Positions 46,655-56,757 of a stretch of DNA of 62,727 nucleotides are shown piece by piece (the stretch's first letter is position 1; every line of letters begins with the position of its first letter). The stretch covers positions 1-62,727 of the forward strand of contig JAAUPS010000005.1 in NCBI GenBank assembly GCA_012033015.1, given 5' to 3'. Under the pieces are notes generated by a model, which was given only the letters and a program-made list of their open reading frames with translations, searched no databases and was not told where the DNA came from. The stretch comes from Phormidesmis sp. RL_2_1. Its GTDB lineage: Bacteria > Cyanobacteriota > Cyanobacteriia > Phormidesmidales > Phormidesmidaceae. The position numbers and the translations under genes are program-made.

Positions 46655-48524
46655 ATGGCTAAGCGCAAATCATTCATAGTATCGCTGCCGGGTCTACGCC
46701 GAATTGTGCGTCACTTTCGGCCGCATATTCGTCCTCAGTTTCGGCTGCTATTAGGCGCGTTTCTGGCGCTGATGAGTGAAACGGCAATGCGGTTGCTGGA
46801 GCCTTGGCCGCTAAAGATCATTTTTGACAGAGTGATTCTGCCGTCGGGGTTTAGTATTCACAGCCACAATATTGAGTCATTATCGGGGCTGTCGCCGCTG
46901 GTGGTCTTGAGTTTTCTGTCGGTGGCGCTAGTGCGATCGCACTCGGACGTGGCGCAGCGGCCTACTTCAGTACAGTGGGTATGGCAGTAGCGGCAACGCA
47001 CATCATGTCGAACATTCGCGCTGAGCTATATGACCATATTCAACGGCTGTCGATGTCGTTTCACACGCGAGCGAAAAGCGGCGATTTGATCACTCGCGTC
47101 ACCTACGATATTGAACGGCTACGAGAAGTAACCGTAGTAGCGGCCCTACCGCTAGTGAGTCACTTTCTAACCATGTTTGGCATGGTGGGTGTGATGTTTT
47201 GGATGAATCGAGAGCTGACGCTAATTGCGATCGCAGTTCTCCCCCTCTTTGCACTCACCACTACCACCATGTCTCGCAAAATTCACAAAGTGGCCCGCCG
47301 TCAGCGCCAGCGAGAGGGTGCAATGGCCGCCTCCGCAGCAGAAGCAATCGGCGCGATCAAAGTTGTTCAGGCGCTTTCTTTGCAAGATTTCCTTGGTAAA
47401 TCTTTTGCGAAGAACAACAAAAAAGCCTAAAAGAGAGCGCAGAAACGCAGCGACTGCGAGCAGGACAAGAGCGGCTAGTAGAGATTTTGGTGGCCGTTGC
47501 GCAAGCCGTGGTTTTGTGGCGCGGCGTACAGCTTGTGCTAATGGGTCAGGCGACACCGGGAGATCTTCTGGTGTTCTTTACCTACCTAAAAGTAGCCTTC
47601 AAGCCTATGCGCCAGCTCGCTAAATACACTGGGCAAATTGCTAAGGCGATCGCTTCGGGCGAGCGCATTATTGACTTGTTGGAAAAAGTACCTGACGTGC
47701 GCGACTCGAAGGGGGCTCAGATTGCTCCGGCCTTCCGAGGTGACATCTGTTGCGAAAACGTCACCTTTGCTTACGGCTCCTACGACTCTAGCCAGAGCGC
47801 GCTGCGCGGTCTATCTTTCCATGCTCAGCCAGGAGAACAGATCGCAATTGTCGGGCCTTCCGGCGGCGGCAAGTCAACGCTAGTGAGCCTACTGCTGCGC
47901 TTCTATGACCCCATCGAGGGCGGCGTTCGCATTGATGGGCATGACATTAGAGAATATACGCTCGCTTCTTTGCGTCAGCAAATCAGCATCGTGCTACAAG
48001 ATAGCGTTCTATTTTCTGCTAGCGTACGTGACAATATTGCCTACGGCGCATTAGGGGGTAAAGCTAAAAAGATAACAGATGAACAAATTGAAGCCGCCGC
48101 CCGACTTGCGAACGCTCACGAGTTTATCACTCAGCTTGCCGACGGTTACGAGACCATCTTAGGCGAACGCGGCTCGACCCTCTCAGGTGGCCAGCGTCAG
48201 CGCATTGCCATTGCCCGCGCCGCCATCCGCAACGCACCAATTGTCATTCTTGACGAACCCACGACCGGGCTAGATAGCGTCAGCGAAGCCGCCGTGAGCG
48301 AAGCGCTTAACCGACTGACCCAAAATAAGACGACTTTCTGGATCTCTCATAATTTACGCACCGTTCAGCAGGCCGACAAAATGCTCTACATCGAGCAAGG
48401 TCGCATATTAGAGCGCGGTACTCATACCGAACTGATGCGCAGAGGCGATCGCTACGCCAAGCTCTATCGCCTTCAGGCTAAAGCAACTGAGTACCCGCAG
48501 CCTTACCTATTGAATCCAGCATAA
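46655..48524 (+). CDS. ABC exporter (fused TM and ATPase), broken by two frameshifts
   Basis: A type-IV ABC half-transporter of about 620 residues when joined, of the lipid or glycan exporter type. Pieces are 46655-46990, 46975-47430 and 47487-48524. Frames rejoin if one G is added at GTGCG (46931-46934, giving VAIALGRGAAAYFSTVG) and one A in the A6 run at 47419-47424 (giving NNKKSLKESAE). Six membrane helices lead to the ATPase: GPSGGGKST (Walker A), LSGGQRQRIAIARA (signature), VILDEPTTGLD (Walker B) and the H-loop ISHN. It probably flips the product of the neighbouring glycosyltransferases. Confidence 0.88.
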
Positions 48525-48529
48525 CCACT

Positions 48530-49636
48530 ATGACCTCTTCTACGCGCATCATCCTTGTCCGCCACGGACGCAGTACCTACAATGACCAAGGCCGCTATCA
48601 AGGCAGCTCTAACCACGCGCTCCTGACGCAAAAAGGTATTGAGACGGCTTGCCAAGTAGGACAGTCTCTGCGCCATGTTCCTATACATGCGGTCTACAGC
48701 AGTCCCTTACGCCGCGTCACACAAACGACCGACACTATTCTACGCGAGCTAGGCACAGGCCCCAAAGCGCTCTCAATTGACGAAAACTTAAGAGAAATCG
48801 ACTTGTCGAATTGGGAGGGGCTCTCTTACCAACATGTCAAAGAACAATTTGCTGAAGACTATCGCTGCTGGCAAGAGCAGCCTCACGAATTTGAGCTAAC
48901 GCGTCTTCAAGCCCAAACCAGAGGAAGCACCGCCGCTGTCACTGAGGTCAAATACTACCCTGTACGATCACTCTATCAGAGAGCGCAGCAGTTCTGGCAA
49001 ACAGTGCTTACTCAGCACGCTGGGCAAACGGTTCTCGTCGTTAGTCACGGCGGCACTAACCATGCGCTCATTAGCACAGCGCTAGGGCTTACGCCCGAAC
49101 ATCACCACCGACTACAGCAGTCTAACTGCGGCGTTAGCATCTTAGAATTCACAAATTGGCAGGTACAAATTCAACAGCTCAACTGTACAGCGTCTATCAA
49201 AGAGACTTTGCCTAAGCTCAAGGCGGGTAAGCAAGGTCTCCAATTGCTATTAGTAGCAGAAGAAGCGCTTTCAAAAGATCGCGCTCATACGCTTGCAGAT
49301 CGGCTAGCGGCGATCGCCCCCAACTTTTGTCTCGCCAGCCGTGAAGATCTAGCCCGCAAGCTTTTACAGCGCTGCCCGACAACGCTACAGCTCGCCACCA
49401 CCAAGGCCAGCTTTTTACTGGATTGGCAGCAGAGCTTGGAACAGTCTGTTCGCCACCAAAGCAAGTTGATTACCGGGATTGCGATCGCACCCACTCGCAG
49501 CATTCAAACCCTCCTGATGCAGACCCTAGGCGGTCAGGCTCAGAACAGCTCTCAGATCCGCGTCGAATCGGGCAAGCTTAGCGTCGTTCACTACCCATCT
49601 GCCCACCGTCCGGTTGTCCAAGCTATTAATTTTTAG
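48530..49636 (+). CDS. histidine phosphatase (phosphoglycerate mutase-like) with C-terminal extension
   Basis: A 368-residue protein. The catalytic LVRHGRSTYND motif and the second His in VVSHGGTNHALIS place it in histidine phosphatase branch 1, in the phosphatase rather than true mutase style. Residues about 225-368 form an extra alpha/beta domain (LQLLLVAEEALSKDRAHTLAD) I do not recognise. It is five bases downstream of the exporter, so co-transcribed. Confidence 0.82.
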   Translation: MTSSTRIILVRHGRSTYNDQGRYQGSSNHALLTQKGIETACQVGQSLRHVPIHAVYSSPLRRVTQTTDTILRELGTGPKALSIDENLREIDLSNWEGLSYQHVKEQFAEDYRCWQEQPHEFELTRLQAQTRGSTAAVTEVKYYPVRSLYQRAQQFWQTVLTQHAGQTVLVVSHGGTNHALISTALGLTPEHHHRLQQSNCGVSILEFTNWQVQIQQLNCTASIKETLPKLKAGKQGLQLLLVAEEALSKDRAHTLADRLAAIAPNFCLASREDLARKLLQRCPTTLQLATTKASFLLDWQQSLEQSVRHQSKLITGIAIAPTRSIQTLLMQTLGGQAQNSSQIRVESGKLSVVHYPSAHRPVVQAINF

Positions 49637-49713
49637 CCGTTAGGCTCTCTCTCGTTCTTTCTTTTACCTTCTTGCTTTTATCATCAGCGATCGCTTACAG
49701 GAGAAATACCCAT

Positions 49714-50736
49714 ATGTCTACGATTTTAGTGACCGGAGCAGCCGGATTCATCGGCTACCACGTTACCCATCAGCTTTTGCAGCAAGGCCACAAGGTAATA
49801 GGCATTGACAATCTCAATGCCTATTACGACGTGAGACTTAAGCACGACCGGCTTGCTCAGCTTTGGCCTTCCACTCGATTTATCTTTCAACGGATAGACA
49901 TCGCCGACCGCTCAGCAGTGGAGGCTCTTTTTACCCGCTGGGCGCCTGAACAGGTTGTCCACCTCGCGGCCCAAGCAGGGGTGCGCTATTCACTACAAAA
50001 TCCCCATACCTATGTCGATAGCAACTTAGTAGGCTTTGTCAACATTCTCGAAGGTTGCCGTCACCACCAAGTACAGCATCTAGTGTTTGCCTCTTCCAGC
50101 TCAGTTTATGGGGCCAATCGTCAGATACCTTATGCCGTTGAGCACAACGTAGATCGTCCTATCAGCCTCTACGCTGCGACAAAGAAGGCCAACGAACTGA
50201 TAGCTCATTCCTACAGTCATCTTTATGAGCTGCCCGTAACAGGGCTGCGCTTTTTCACTGTGTATGGTCCTTGGGGTCGTCCGGACATGGCTCCCTTCAA
50301 GTTCACAAAAGCCATTGTAGAAGGGCGCACAATTGACGTGTACAACTATGGCCGGATGCGCCGCGACTTTACTTACATCGACGATATTGTTGAAGGCGTT
50401 CTTAGAACACTTGCTCAGATTCCTCAACCCAACATCACTTCGTCTGTTGCAACACAAGATAGCCACGCGCCTTACCGTATATACAATATTGGCAACGGTC
50501 GCCCCATAGAGCTAATGCGTTTTGTTGAGGTTGTTGAAGATGCCCTTGGCATGAAGGCACGTAAGAATCTAATGCCCATGCAGCCTGGTGATGTACTAGA
50601 GACTTACGCCGATGTCACCGCGCTTAAAGCAGCCATTGGATTCGAGCCGAAAACGAGTCTAGAAGAAGGAATCGCTAAATTTGTAAGTTGGTATCAATCG
50701 TATTCTTCCTCCATTGACTTACCGCTGACGGCTTAG
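49714..50736 (+). CDS. NAD-dependent epimerase, UDP-glucuronate 4-epimerase type
   Basis: 340 residues from the ATG at 49714, preceded by CAGGAGAAA. It is an extended SDR with GAAGFIGYHV, the catalytic Tyr-Lys in ISLYAATKKANE and the family markers GIDNLNAYYDVRLKHDRL and RFFTVYGPWGRPDMAPFKF, which point to UDP-glucuronate 4-epimerases (supplying UDP-galacturonate). It closes the glycan cluster, whose product therefore probably contains uronic acid; substrate specificity is inferred. Confidence 0.85.
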   Translation: MSTILVTGAAGFIGYHVTHQLLQQGHKVIGIDNLNAYYDVRLKHDRLAQLWPSTRFIFQRIDIADRSAVEALFTRWAPEQVVHLAAQAGVRYSLQNPHTYVDSNLVGFVNILEGCRHHQVQHLVFASSSSVYGANRQIPYAVEHNVDRPISLYAATKKANELIAHSYSHLYELPVTGLRFFTVYGPWGRPDMAPFKFTKAIVEGRTIDVYNYGRMRRDFTYIDDIVEGVLRTLAQIPQPNITSSVATQDSHAPYRIYNIGNGRPIELMRFVEVVEDALGMKARKNLMPMQPGDVLETYADVTALKAAIGFEPKTSLEEGIAKFVSWYQSYSSSIDLPLTA

Positions 50737-50811
50737 ACACGAGCTTGACTCTGTCCTTAAGGGTGTAGGAAGCTGCGCGTATCACCAGTCTTCATACGGT
50801 GGTAGTCCATT

Positions 50812-51631
50812 TTAGTAAAGGATAGAGAAAATATCGTTGGGGTCGTTCCCTATCATCTTTTCTCTGATCAAGCGATTGTATTCATAAATGAAATTCCAAA
50901 TCGCGCCGACATGGTTCTCTAACTTTTTGGAGAAGGAAAGTGTTTTTCTCACTAACCGCAATACCCGTTGTCTTAGTGAGCATTCCTTAGCGCCGCAAAG
51001 CGACGGAGGGTCTCACCGCTGCCTCAAGGTGTTGTTGAATCCTTCGATATCGCTCGTCAAGCCGCTATCTTTGCCAACAGCCCGATGCCGCTTAGCGAGA
51101 ATCACCATCTCGTAGGCTGCCCAATAGTCTGTGTAGACAACGACAGCACATTGCCTGTACACGGCAGGGATGGATTGCCACCATGAGCGGGCTGATGCTC
51201 TCGAGCGCTCGCCGATATGGCAGCCCATCACTTCTCGAGTGGCGGCATCTATCGCCAAACCAGACTCACTGTTGATTGCCTTTGTCATCCACAAACGCCC
51301 ACAACTCATCCATCTGCACCTTTAGCTTGCCTTGGGCCTTAGGCGTGACTTGTGCGACTTTAGGCACCCATTCATAGCCAGTATTCACAGAGTCCTGAAG
51401 CCAACTTTCTGAAACGCCAGTAGCCCCAGAGATGCCTGCCAGCGGGATTTTCTCTAGCAGCAACAGATCTATTAAGCCCAGTGTATTTTTGTCTTTCGGC
51501 TGCCATTGCGGGTCTTCCACAAATTGACGGCCGCAGTCTTTACACTTGTAGCTTTGTTTAGCTCGTCGGTTCAGACCATTTTTGATGATGTCATGGGAGC
51601 CGCAGGTCGGGCAGGTCATTTCTGGTTTCAT
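50812..51631 (-). pseudogene. IS1-family transposase, degenerate
   Basis: The N-terminal zinc finger (CPTCGSHDIIKNG, YKCKDCGRQF) and helix-turn-helix are followed by MDELWAFVDDKGNQQ, the start of the IS1 catalytic domain. Then a TGA where Trp is expected plus one extra T near 51270-51280 break the frame; WLAIDAATREVMG picks up in another frame. After FNNTLRQR a 51-bp insert carrying a stop interrupts the gene, and VLRLVRKTLSFSKKLENH runs to the true end near 50812. It is certainly inactive. Confidence 0.85.
50966..51017. repeat. modular palindromic repeat, copy D, inserted in the IS1 transposase
   Basis: GTGAGCATTCCTTAGCGCCGC followed by AAAGCGACGGAGGGTCTCAC splits the IS1 transposase. The same hairpin block, in reverse complement, is at 33998-34050 (copy C), and its GTTGTCTTAGTGAGCATTCC edge matches copy E. 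Insertion into a conserved coding sequence shows that this repeat moves. Confidence 0.82.
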
Positions 51632-51638
51632 TGATGTC

Positions 51639-51993
51639 CCGAGAATTCTGTGCCAAGTCTCAGCGCACCTCTTCAGTGGTTGAAGTTCAGTGTTGAAGTT
51701 CAGTGGTTGAAGTTCAGTGGTTGAAGGCCGCCATGGCTATCTATCCAAGCTTCACCATGCCCGTCGTGGGTTCTCTGAACAGTCGCTCAATGTGCTCACT
51801 ATCATTCATAATTTTGGCCTCAAACGATAATACGATGGCACCACCGCTGCACAACGCCTATTTGGGCACGATTTTTCTGACCTATTTGAATGGATGCTAG
51901 CCCACGTCGGTGAGTTGCCTATGCCTTGACAGTCATCTAAACTACAGCGGCCAAAACCTTTATATGCAGACGTTTCCCGCCTTAAGTTGAGAC
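51639..51993 (+). mobile_element. 5'-truncated copy of the DUF6399-type IS
   Basis: It matches the C-terminal third of the transposase at 59357-59690 in reverse: GAGAATTCTGTGCCAAG, then VVEGRHGYLSKLHHARRGF, and it ends with the degraded terminal repeat CCCGCCTTAAGTTGAGACC. An internal GTGGTTGAAGTTCA tandem duplication (51676-51725) breaks the frame. The left part is lost at the IS1 junction. Confidence 0.82.
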
Positions 51994-52047
51994 CTGAATC
52001 GAGGCAATAGAATCTCGGAAATAGAATCTTAGAAGCGTGAGGTCTCG

Positions 52048-53514
52048 TTATTGTAACGCGGCCTGCGATTTGAGAATATTGCCTAATATTTGCAGACCGC
52101 GCTCAGTCTCGGCGGCAGGTAAGGCAAAGTTGAGCCGCAAAGCCGGATAGCCCTGTTGCGGCGGGAAGAAAGCAGCCCCTGAGCCCACCAAAACTTTTTG
52201 GGCGGCGGCAGCTTGGCATATGTCGCTTAAGGCAAAGTTGTCGGGCAGTTGCAGCCATAAAAAAGTGCCTCCGGCAGGCACTGTCCAGGTGACAGCAGGC
52301 GGAAGATAACGGCTGAGCCCTTGAAGCATGATATCTCGACGTTCGCGATGCAAAATTCGCATGTGATTGAGCCGTCGGCGATAGTGGCCCGACGCTAAAT
52401 ACTCTTTAACAATCGCCTGAGAGGCGGCTGAAACATGAAAATCGTGCAGCAGTTTACGCTCAGTTAGGGCCTTACGATGATGCTCGGTAACGGCCATGTA
52501 GCCTACCCGTAGCCCCGGCATCAGCGTTTTAGAAAAAGTACCCACATAAATCACCTGCGCTTGGCTATCAAACGCTTTAATCGGCGGCGGGGTAACATCA
52601 AAACTCAGTGGTTCGTAGGCATTATCCTCTATGACCAAACAATCGTACTGGGCAGCGAGAGCCAACAGCTTTTGTCGATGCTCAACCGACGTGGTTATAC
52701 CCGTGGGATTATGCAGCGTGCTCATGGTGTAAATCAGCTTAGGGCGGTGACTGGCTAAATACTGAGCTAGCAGATCCAAATTCATCCCCTGCGGCGTCAT
52801 GGGTATGCCAATGATTTGGGCCCCCCGCTGTTGCAGACTTGAAAGAAAACCGTGGTAGGTCGGCGCTTCTACCACGACCCAGTCACCCGGCTGCACCCAG
52901 TATTCGACCAAAAGAGAAAGTGACTGCATAGAGCCACTGGTGACAATAAGATTCTCACAAGACACTTCTAAACCTTGTTGAATCAGAATTTGAGCGATAT
53001 GCTGGCGCAGATTCAGATCGCCTTGGGGATGCCCCAGATCAAAGAAAGTGGGGGCCTCTTTCATGGCACGGCGGGCAATTCGCTGGAGATCTTCTAGCCC
53101 GCTGGGCGGCGGAAAGCCTAAGCCAAAGTCGATGCAGTCTGGCTGGGTGTGCGATCGCAGCGAAGCCGCGTAGATTTTGGGGAAATCGTTGATGCTATGG
53201 GTAGGGATGATAACGGCTTGGGCAGGGTTAAAAGCAGAAGGCAGTAGCGGCTTTTGTGGGGCACTCACGCGCGCTTCCGGCGGATTAATAAAGTAGCCTG
53301 CACCTTGCTTGGCTCGCACCAGCCCATCCGCTTCGAGCACACTATAAGCCTCTAAAACAGTGAGTTTATTCACCTGGACGGTATGGGCCAAGGTGCGAAT
53401 AGAAGGCAGTTGGGCATGGGGCAATAGGCGACCAGTGTGGATGAGGTGCCCAATGCGATTACGTATTTGCAAATAAATCGGTGTTTTCGCCTGACGATCC
53501 AAAGGAATCTTCAT
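52048..53514 (-). CDS. MocR-type GntR regulator with aminotransferase domain
   Basis: 488 residues from the ATG at 53514 (the track start at 53526 is TTG). An N-terminal GntR winged helix (IYLQIRNRIGHLIHTGRLL, LPSIRTLAHTVQVNKLTVLEAYSVLE) is fused to a fold-type-I aminotransferase domain with the PLP-lysine motif YVGTFSKTLMPGLRVGYM. MocR proteins usually control vitamin B6 or amino-acid genes and often act on a divergent neighbour; here the plus-strand genes at 53799 and 54228 are candidates. Confidence 0.88.
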   Translation of the reverse strand: MKIPLDRQAKTPIYLQIRNRIGHLIHTGRLLPHAQLPSIRTLAHTVQVNKLTVLEAYSVLEADGLVRAKQGAGYFINPPEARVSAPQKPLLPSAFNPAQAVIIPTHSINDFPKIYAASLRSHTQPDCIDFGLGFPPPSGLEDLQRIARRAMKEAPTFFDLGHPQGDLNLRQHIAQILIQQGLEVSCENLIVTSGSMQSLSLLVEYWVQPGDWVVVEAPTYHGFLSSLQQRGAQIIGIPMTPQGMNLDLLAQYLASHRPKLIYTMSTLHNPTGITTSVEHRQKLLALAAQYDCLVIEDNAYEPLSFDVTPPPIKAFDSQAQVIYVGTFSKTLMPGLRVGYMAVTEHHRKALTERKLLHDFHVSAASQAIVKEYLASGHYRRRLNHMRILHRERRDIMLQGLSRYLPPAVTWTVPAGGTFLWLQLPDNFALSDICQAAAAQKVLVGSGAAFFPPQQGYPALRLNFALPAAETERGLQILGNILKSQAALQ

Positions 53515-53798
53515 CTTGAGCGCCAAAGAAGGTGCCCTTTTAGCCTATCGGATTTTTCAAACCGCCCTCTAGTACAGTTATCAGAACTTTAGCTAGACCA
53601 CTTTTAATCATCGAACTGTTCTAGTCAAAGTTCTTCAAAGCGTACCTTCCGAGTAACGCGTCGTAGCAGCCATAGTAAAAGCGCCGTGATATTCAACCTC
53701 AGCATGATCCTCAACCTCAGCGATATCACACCCAAAAGACACCCTAGACCATACTCCATCAGACCATACGCCATCAGACCATACGCAAGACAGAGGCA

Positions 53799-54140
53799 AT
53801 GACCATCATGAATTCTCCTTTTTCTTCTGGTTCACTAGAAGCAGAATTTCAGCAGGTGGTACGTCAAGGCTCATGGGCACGAGACTCACGAGCTGCAAAG
53901 ACGACACACCCACAAACACTCATCCCTCAGCCTAGCAAGGGATTAGAATCATGGCTAAAGCAATTAGGCAAACATATCGTTGATTTTCTCACTGGCCAAC
54001 CGACGCTTGCCATTCGCCCACAACAACTTGCGACCGGGCAAGTTCAATGGATTGTCTTCAATCCCCACGATAATAGCCGTCATGTGTTCACTTCTGAGCA
54101 GGCACTGCGAGCTTGGCTGGAGGCACGGTACTATCAATAA
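53799..54140 (+). CDS. small conserved-looking hypothetical protein
   Basis: A 113-residue protein (or 110 from the ATG at 53808). The Ser-rich N-terminus precedes LESWLKQLGKHIVDFLTG and a C-terminal part with QWIVFNPHDNSRHVFTSEQALRAWLEARYY, which reads like a small folded domain. No family is recognised with confidence. A tandem ACCATACGCCATCAG-like repeat precedes it (53752-53785). Confidence 0.5.
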   Translation: MTIMNSPFSSGSLEAEFQQVVRQGSWARDSRAAKTTHPQTLIPQPSKGLESWLKQLGKHIVDFLTGQPTLAIRPQQLATGQVQWIVFNPHDNSRHVFTSEQALRAWLEARYYQ

Positions 54141-54227
54141 TGCTCAGCTAGCACGGCTTAACTGGCACGGCTTAACCCATCAGCGCCCATCATTCAGACC
54201 TAGCAGATCAAGCCTTTCGGAGATAAT

Positions 54228-55121
54228 GTGACGATGGAAATCACCATAACGCAGGTAGATGCGTTCACTCATAAACCTTTTGCGGGCAATCCTGCGGCGG
54301 TGTGTGTGACGTCTGAGCCGTTATCTAATGAGCTGATGCAGGCGATCGCACTAGAAATGAATCTCTCTGAAACTGCTTTTTTGTATCCCATAGCCGGGGG
54401 ATACCATCTCCGGTGGTTTACCCCCCATATCGAAGTGGATCTGTGCGGTCATGCTACATTAGCAAGCGCCCACGTGCTCTGGAGCGAAGGCCATTTAGCC
54501 AATGGCGAAACCGCTCGATTTAACACCCGCAGTGGCTGGCTTAGCGCCACCCAACAAGACGGTTGGATTGCAATGAATTTTCCACTTCAACCTGTTCATA
54601 CAGCCCAAGCCATACCAGCGTTAATCAAGGCTCTTTTCAGCCAGGAGAACGGCAACCAAGATAGCGGCAACCAAGAGAACATTCGCGCTGTCGCTAAAAA
54701 TGACACCAACTATCTGATCGAGCTATGCTCCGAACAAGCGCTACGTGACCTACAGCCAGACTTCAGTGCAATGAGTCAATTACCCGTCCAAGGGGTGATT
54801 GCTACAGCCAAAGCAGAGCGTGAACCAGTTGATTTTGTCAGTCGCTACTTTGCACCTGTAGTCGGCATCAATGAAGACCCAGTGACCGGTTCAGCCCATG
54901 CCTCACTTACACCCTACTGGCAAGCAAAATTGGGCAAGTCCGCCATGCTAGCGCATCAGGTATCGGCCAGAGGCGGTGTGATTCGAGTAGAGATCATATC
55001 AGCGGCAGAAATAGCGCCCGGTGAGGCGGCTGGCAAAACAACAACAGAAGATCGCGTCAGTATCAGCGGTCAGGCTGTGACCCTGATGCAAGGAACACTA
55101 TTTGTTGCGAATTATCAATAA
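54228..55121 (+). CDS. PhzF-family isomerase
   Basis: A 297-residue protein with the PhzF opening ITQVDAFTHKPFAGNPAAVCV, the catalytic Glu in LSETAFL and the second-half motif EDPVTGSAHASLTPYW; the two halves form the DapF-like fold. The GTG at 54228 is best spaced from GGAG; an ATG at 54234 is the alternative. A short NGNQDSGNQEN insert sits near the domain boundary. The physiological substrate is unknown; the MocR regulator may control it. Confidence 0.88.
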   Translation: MTMEITITQVDAFTHKPFAGNPAAVCVTSEPLSNELMQAIALEMNLSETAFLYPIAGGYHLRWFTPHIEVDLCGHATLASAHVLWSEGHLANGETARFNTRSGWLSATQQDGWIAMNFPLQPVHTAQAIPALIKALFSQENGNQDSGNQENIRAVAKNDTNYLIELCSEQALRDLQPDFSAMSQLPVQGVIATAKAEREPVDFVSRYFAPVVGINEDPVTGSAHASLTPYWQAKLGKSAMLAHQVSARGGVIRVEIISAAEIAPGEAAGKTTTEDRVSISGQAVTLMQGTLFVANYQ

Positions 55122-55263
55122 ACCAGTCGAATTAGTGTAGCAAATATCACACTTTGTAGTCTTAAACCGTCTCAAGACATACATTTTCATGACAATAGAA
55201 AGTGCTATTTGTGACCTAGTACTTTTTTTAGACCCAGCGGGACTATGCCGTCAGGGTGTTGCC

Positions 55264-56703
55264 ATGTCTTTTAAAGGATACGATCCGGGTGATTTTTATG
55301 ATGAGCTGTTTACTGAATCGGGCACGCCTCGTCCCGAAGCGGCAGTTCTCATTGAGCGGATTGAGTCACTGTCCATGGAAAACCTAATGCTGCGTCAGCA
55401 GGCCGCCCAAAACACCCTGTTCAAAATGGGCGTGACATTTAATGTGTACAGTGATGCCCAAGGTGCAGAAAAGGTTTTCCCTTTTGATGTGGTTCCTCGG
55501 ATTATTTCTGGTAGAGATTGGCAGTGGTTAGAACAGGGCTTACAGCAAAGAATCATTGCCCTGAACTGCTTTTTAGATGATATTTACAATGAGCAAAAAA
55601 TTATTGCCGATGGGATTATTCCACGGGCGACGGTAGAATCGGCATCTGGTTTTTTGCCGCCTTGCAAGGGGCTAAAGCCGCCTCAAGGGGTCTGGTGTCA
55701 CATTACCGGCACCGATTTGGTGCGTGATCGCCAAGGCAGTTGGTACGTCCTTGAAGATAATCTACGCTGCCCGTCAGGCGTTTCCTACGTGCTCGAAAAT
55801 CGCACGGTGATGAAAAGCTCTTTTCCCAGCCTATTTGAAGCACTGGATATCAAGGCTGTTGATGACTATCCGGGGCAGTTGCTAGAAACGCTGCGAGGGC
55901 TAGCACCAGACAATATTAGCGATCCCATGGTAGTGCTGCTGACACCTGGTTCGTTTAATTCTGCCTATTTTGAGCATTCTTTTTTAGCGCAGCAAATGGG
56001 TATCACCTTGGTCGAAGGCTGCGATCTGGTGGTGGATGATGGCTATGTGAAAATGCGCACCACCAAAGGGCTGTGCAAAGTCGATGTGATTTACCGACGG
56101 ATTGATGATGACTTTATTGATCCGATGGTGTTTCGAGCTGATTCGATGTTGGGCGTGCCCGGTCTGATGGAGGTATACCGCCAAGGCCGAGTAGCCATTG
56201 CAAATGCACCGGGCACTGGCATTGCAGACGACAAACTCGTCTATGCCTACGTTCCGCAAATGATTCGCTACTACCTAGATGAAGAACAGATTATCCCCAA
56301 CGTACCTACTTACTTTTGTGAAGATGAAAAACAACAAGCGCACATCCTGGCCAATTTAGATTCGCTAGTCGTCAAAGCAACCGATGCCTCCGGTGGATAT
56401 GGCATGTTGATTGGCAGCCAATCTTCCAAAAAAGAACAAGACGAGTTTGCTCAAAAAATTAAAACCAATCCTCGCGGCTACATTGCCCAGCCGACCCTTT
56501 GCCTCTCGCGCGTACCAACATTGATCGATCACTCTTTTCAAGGACGACACGTCGATTTGAGGCCCTTCATTTTATATGGCCAAGAAAAAACCCCTTACGT
56601 CAATCCCGGCGGCCTCACCCGCGTCGCCTTAAAAGCAGGCTCACTCGTCGTCAACTCATCCCAAGGCGGCGGCAGCAAAGACACTTGGGTCGTCAATACC
56701 TAA
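55264..56703 (+). CDS. circularly permuted ATP-grasp (type 2) protein
   Basis: 479 residues from the internal ATG at 55264 (MSFKGYDPGDFYDELF), the usual family start; the 25 residues before it look non-native. Family blocks include FDVVPRIISGRDWQWLEQGL, VLEDNLRCPSGVSYVLENR, VDVIYRRIDDDFIDP and VNPGGLTRVAL. These proteins have an ATP-dependent carboxylate-amine ligase fold and are usually encoded with alpha-E and transglutaminase-like partners, as here. The ligated substrate is not known. Confidence 0.92.
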   Translation: MSFKGYDPGDFYDELFTESGTPRPEAAVLIERIESLSMENLMLRQQAAQNTLFKMGVTFNVYSDAQGAEKVFPFDVVPRIISGRDWQWLEQGLQQRIIALNCFLDDIYNEQKIIADGIIPRATVESASGFLPPCKGLKPPQGVWCHITGTDLVRDRQGSWYVLEDNLRCPSGVSYVLENRTVMKSSFPSLFEALDIKAVDDYPGQLLETLRGLAPDNISDPMVVLLTPGSFNSAYFEHSFLAQQMGITLVEGCDLVVDDGYVKMRTTKGLCKVDVIYRRIDDDFIDPMVFRADSMLGVPGLMEVYRQGRVAIANAPGTGIADDKLVYAYVPQMIRYYLDEEQIIPNVPTYFCEDEKQQAHILANLDSLVVKATDASGGYGMLIGSQSSKKEQDEFAQKIKTNPRGYIAQPTLCLSRVPTLIDHSFQGRHVDLRPFILYGQEKTPYVNPGGLTRVALKAGSLVVNSSQGGGSKDTWVVNT

Positions 56704-56757
56704 CGCCTTTCCCTTGCCCTATTGCCTCTTTCCCTCTCTCCTTTCTAAAAATCTCCC

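Noticed and set aside
50964-51022. 12-bp target duplication around the repeat insert in IS1 (LRQR read twice)
   Set aside because: Part of the second copy (GTTGTCT) also occurs in the intergenic copy at 27927, so it probably belongs to the repeat.
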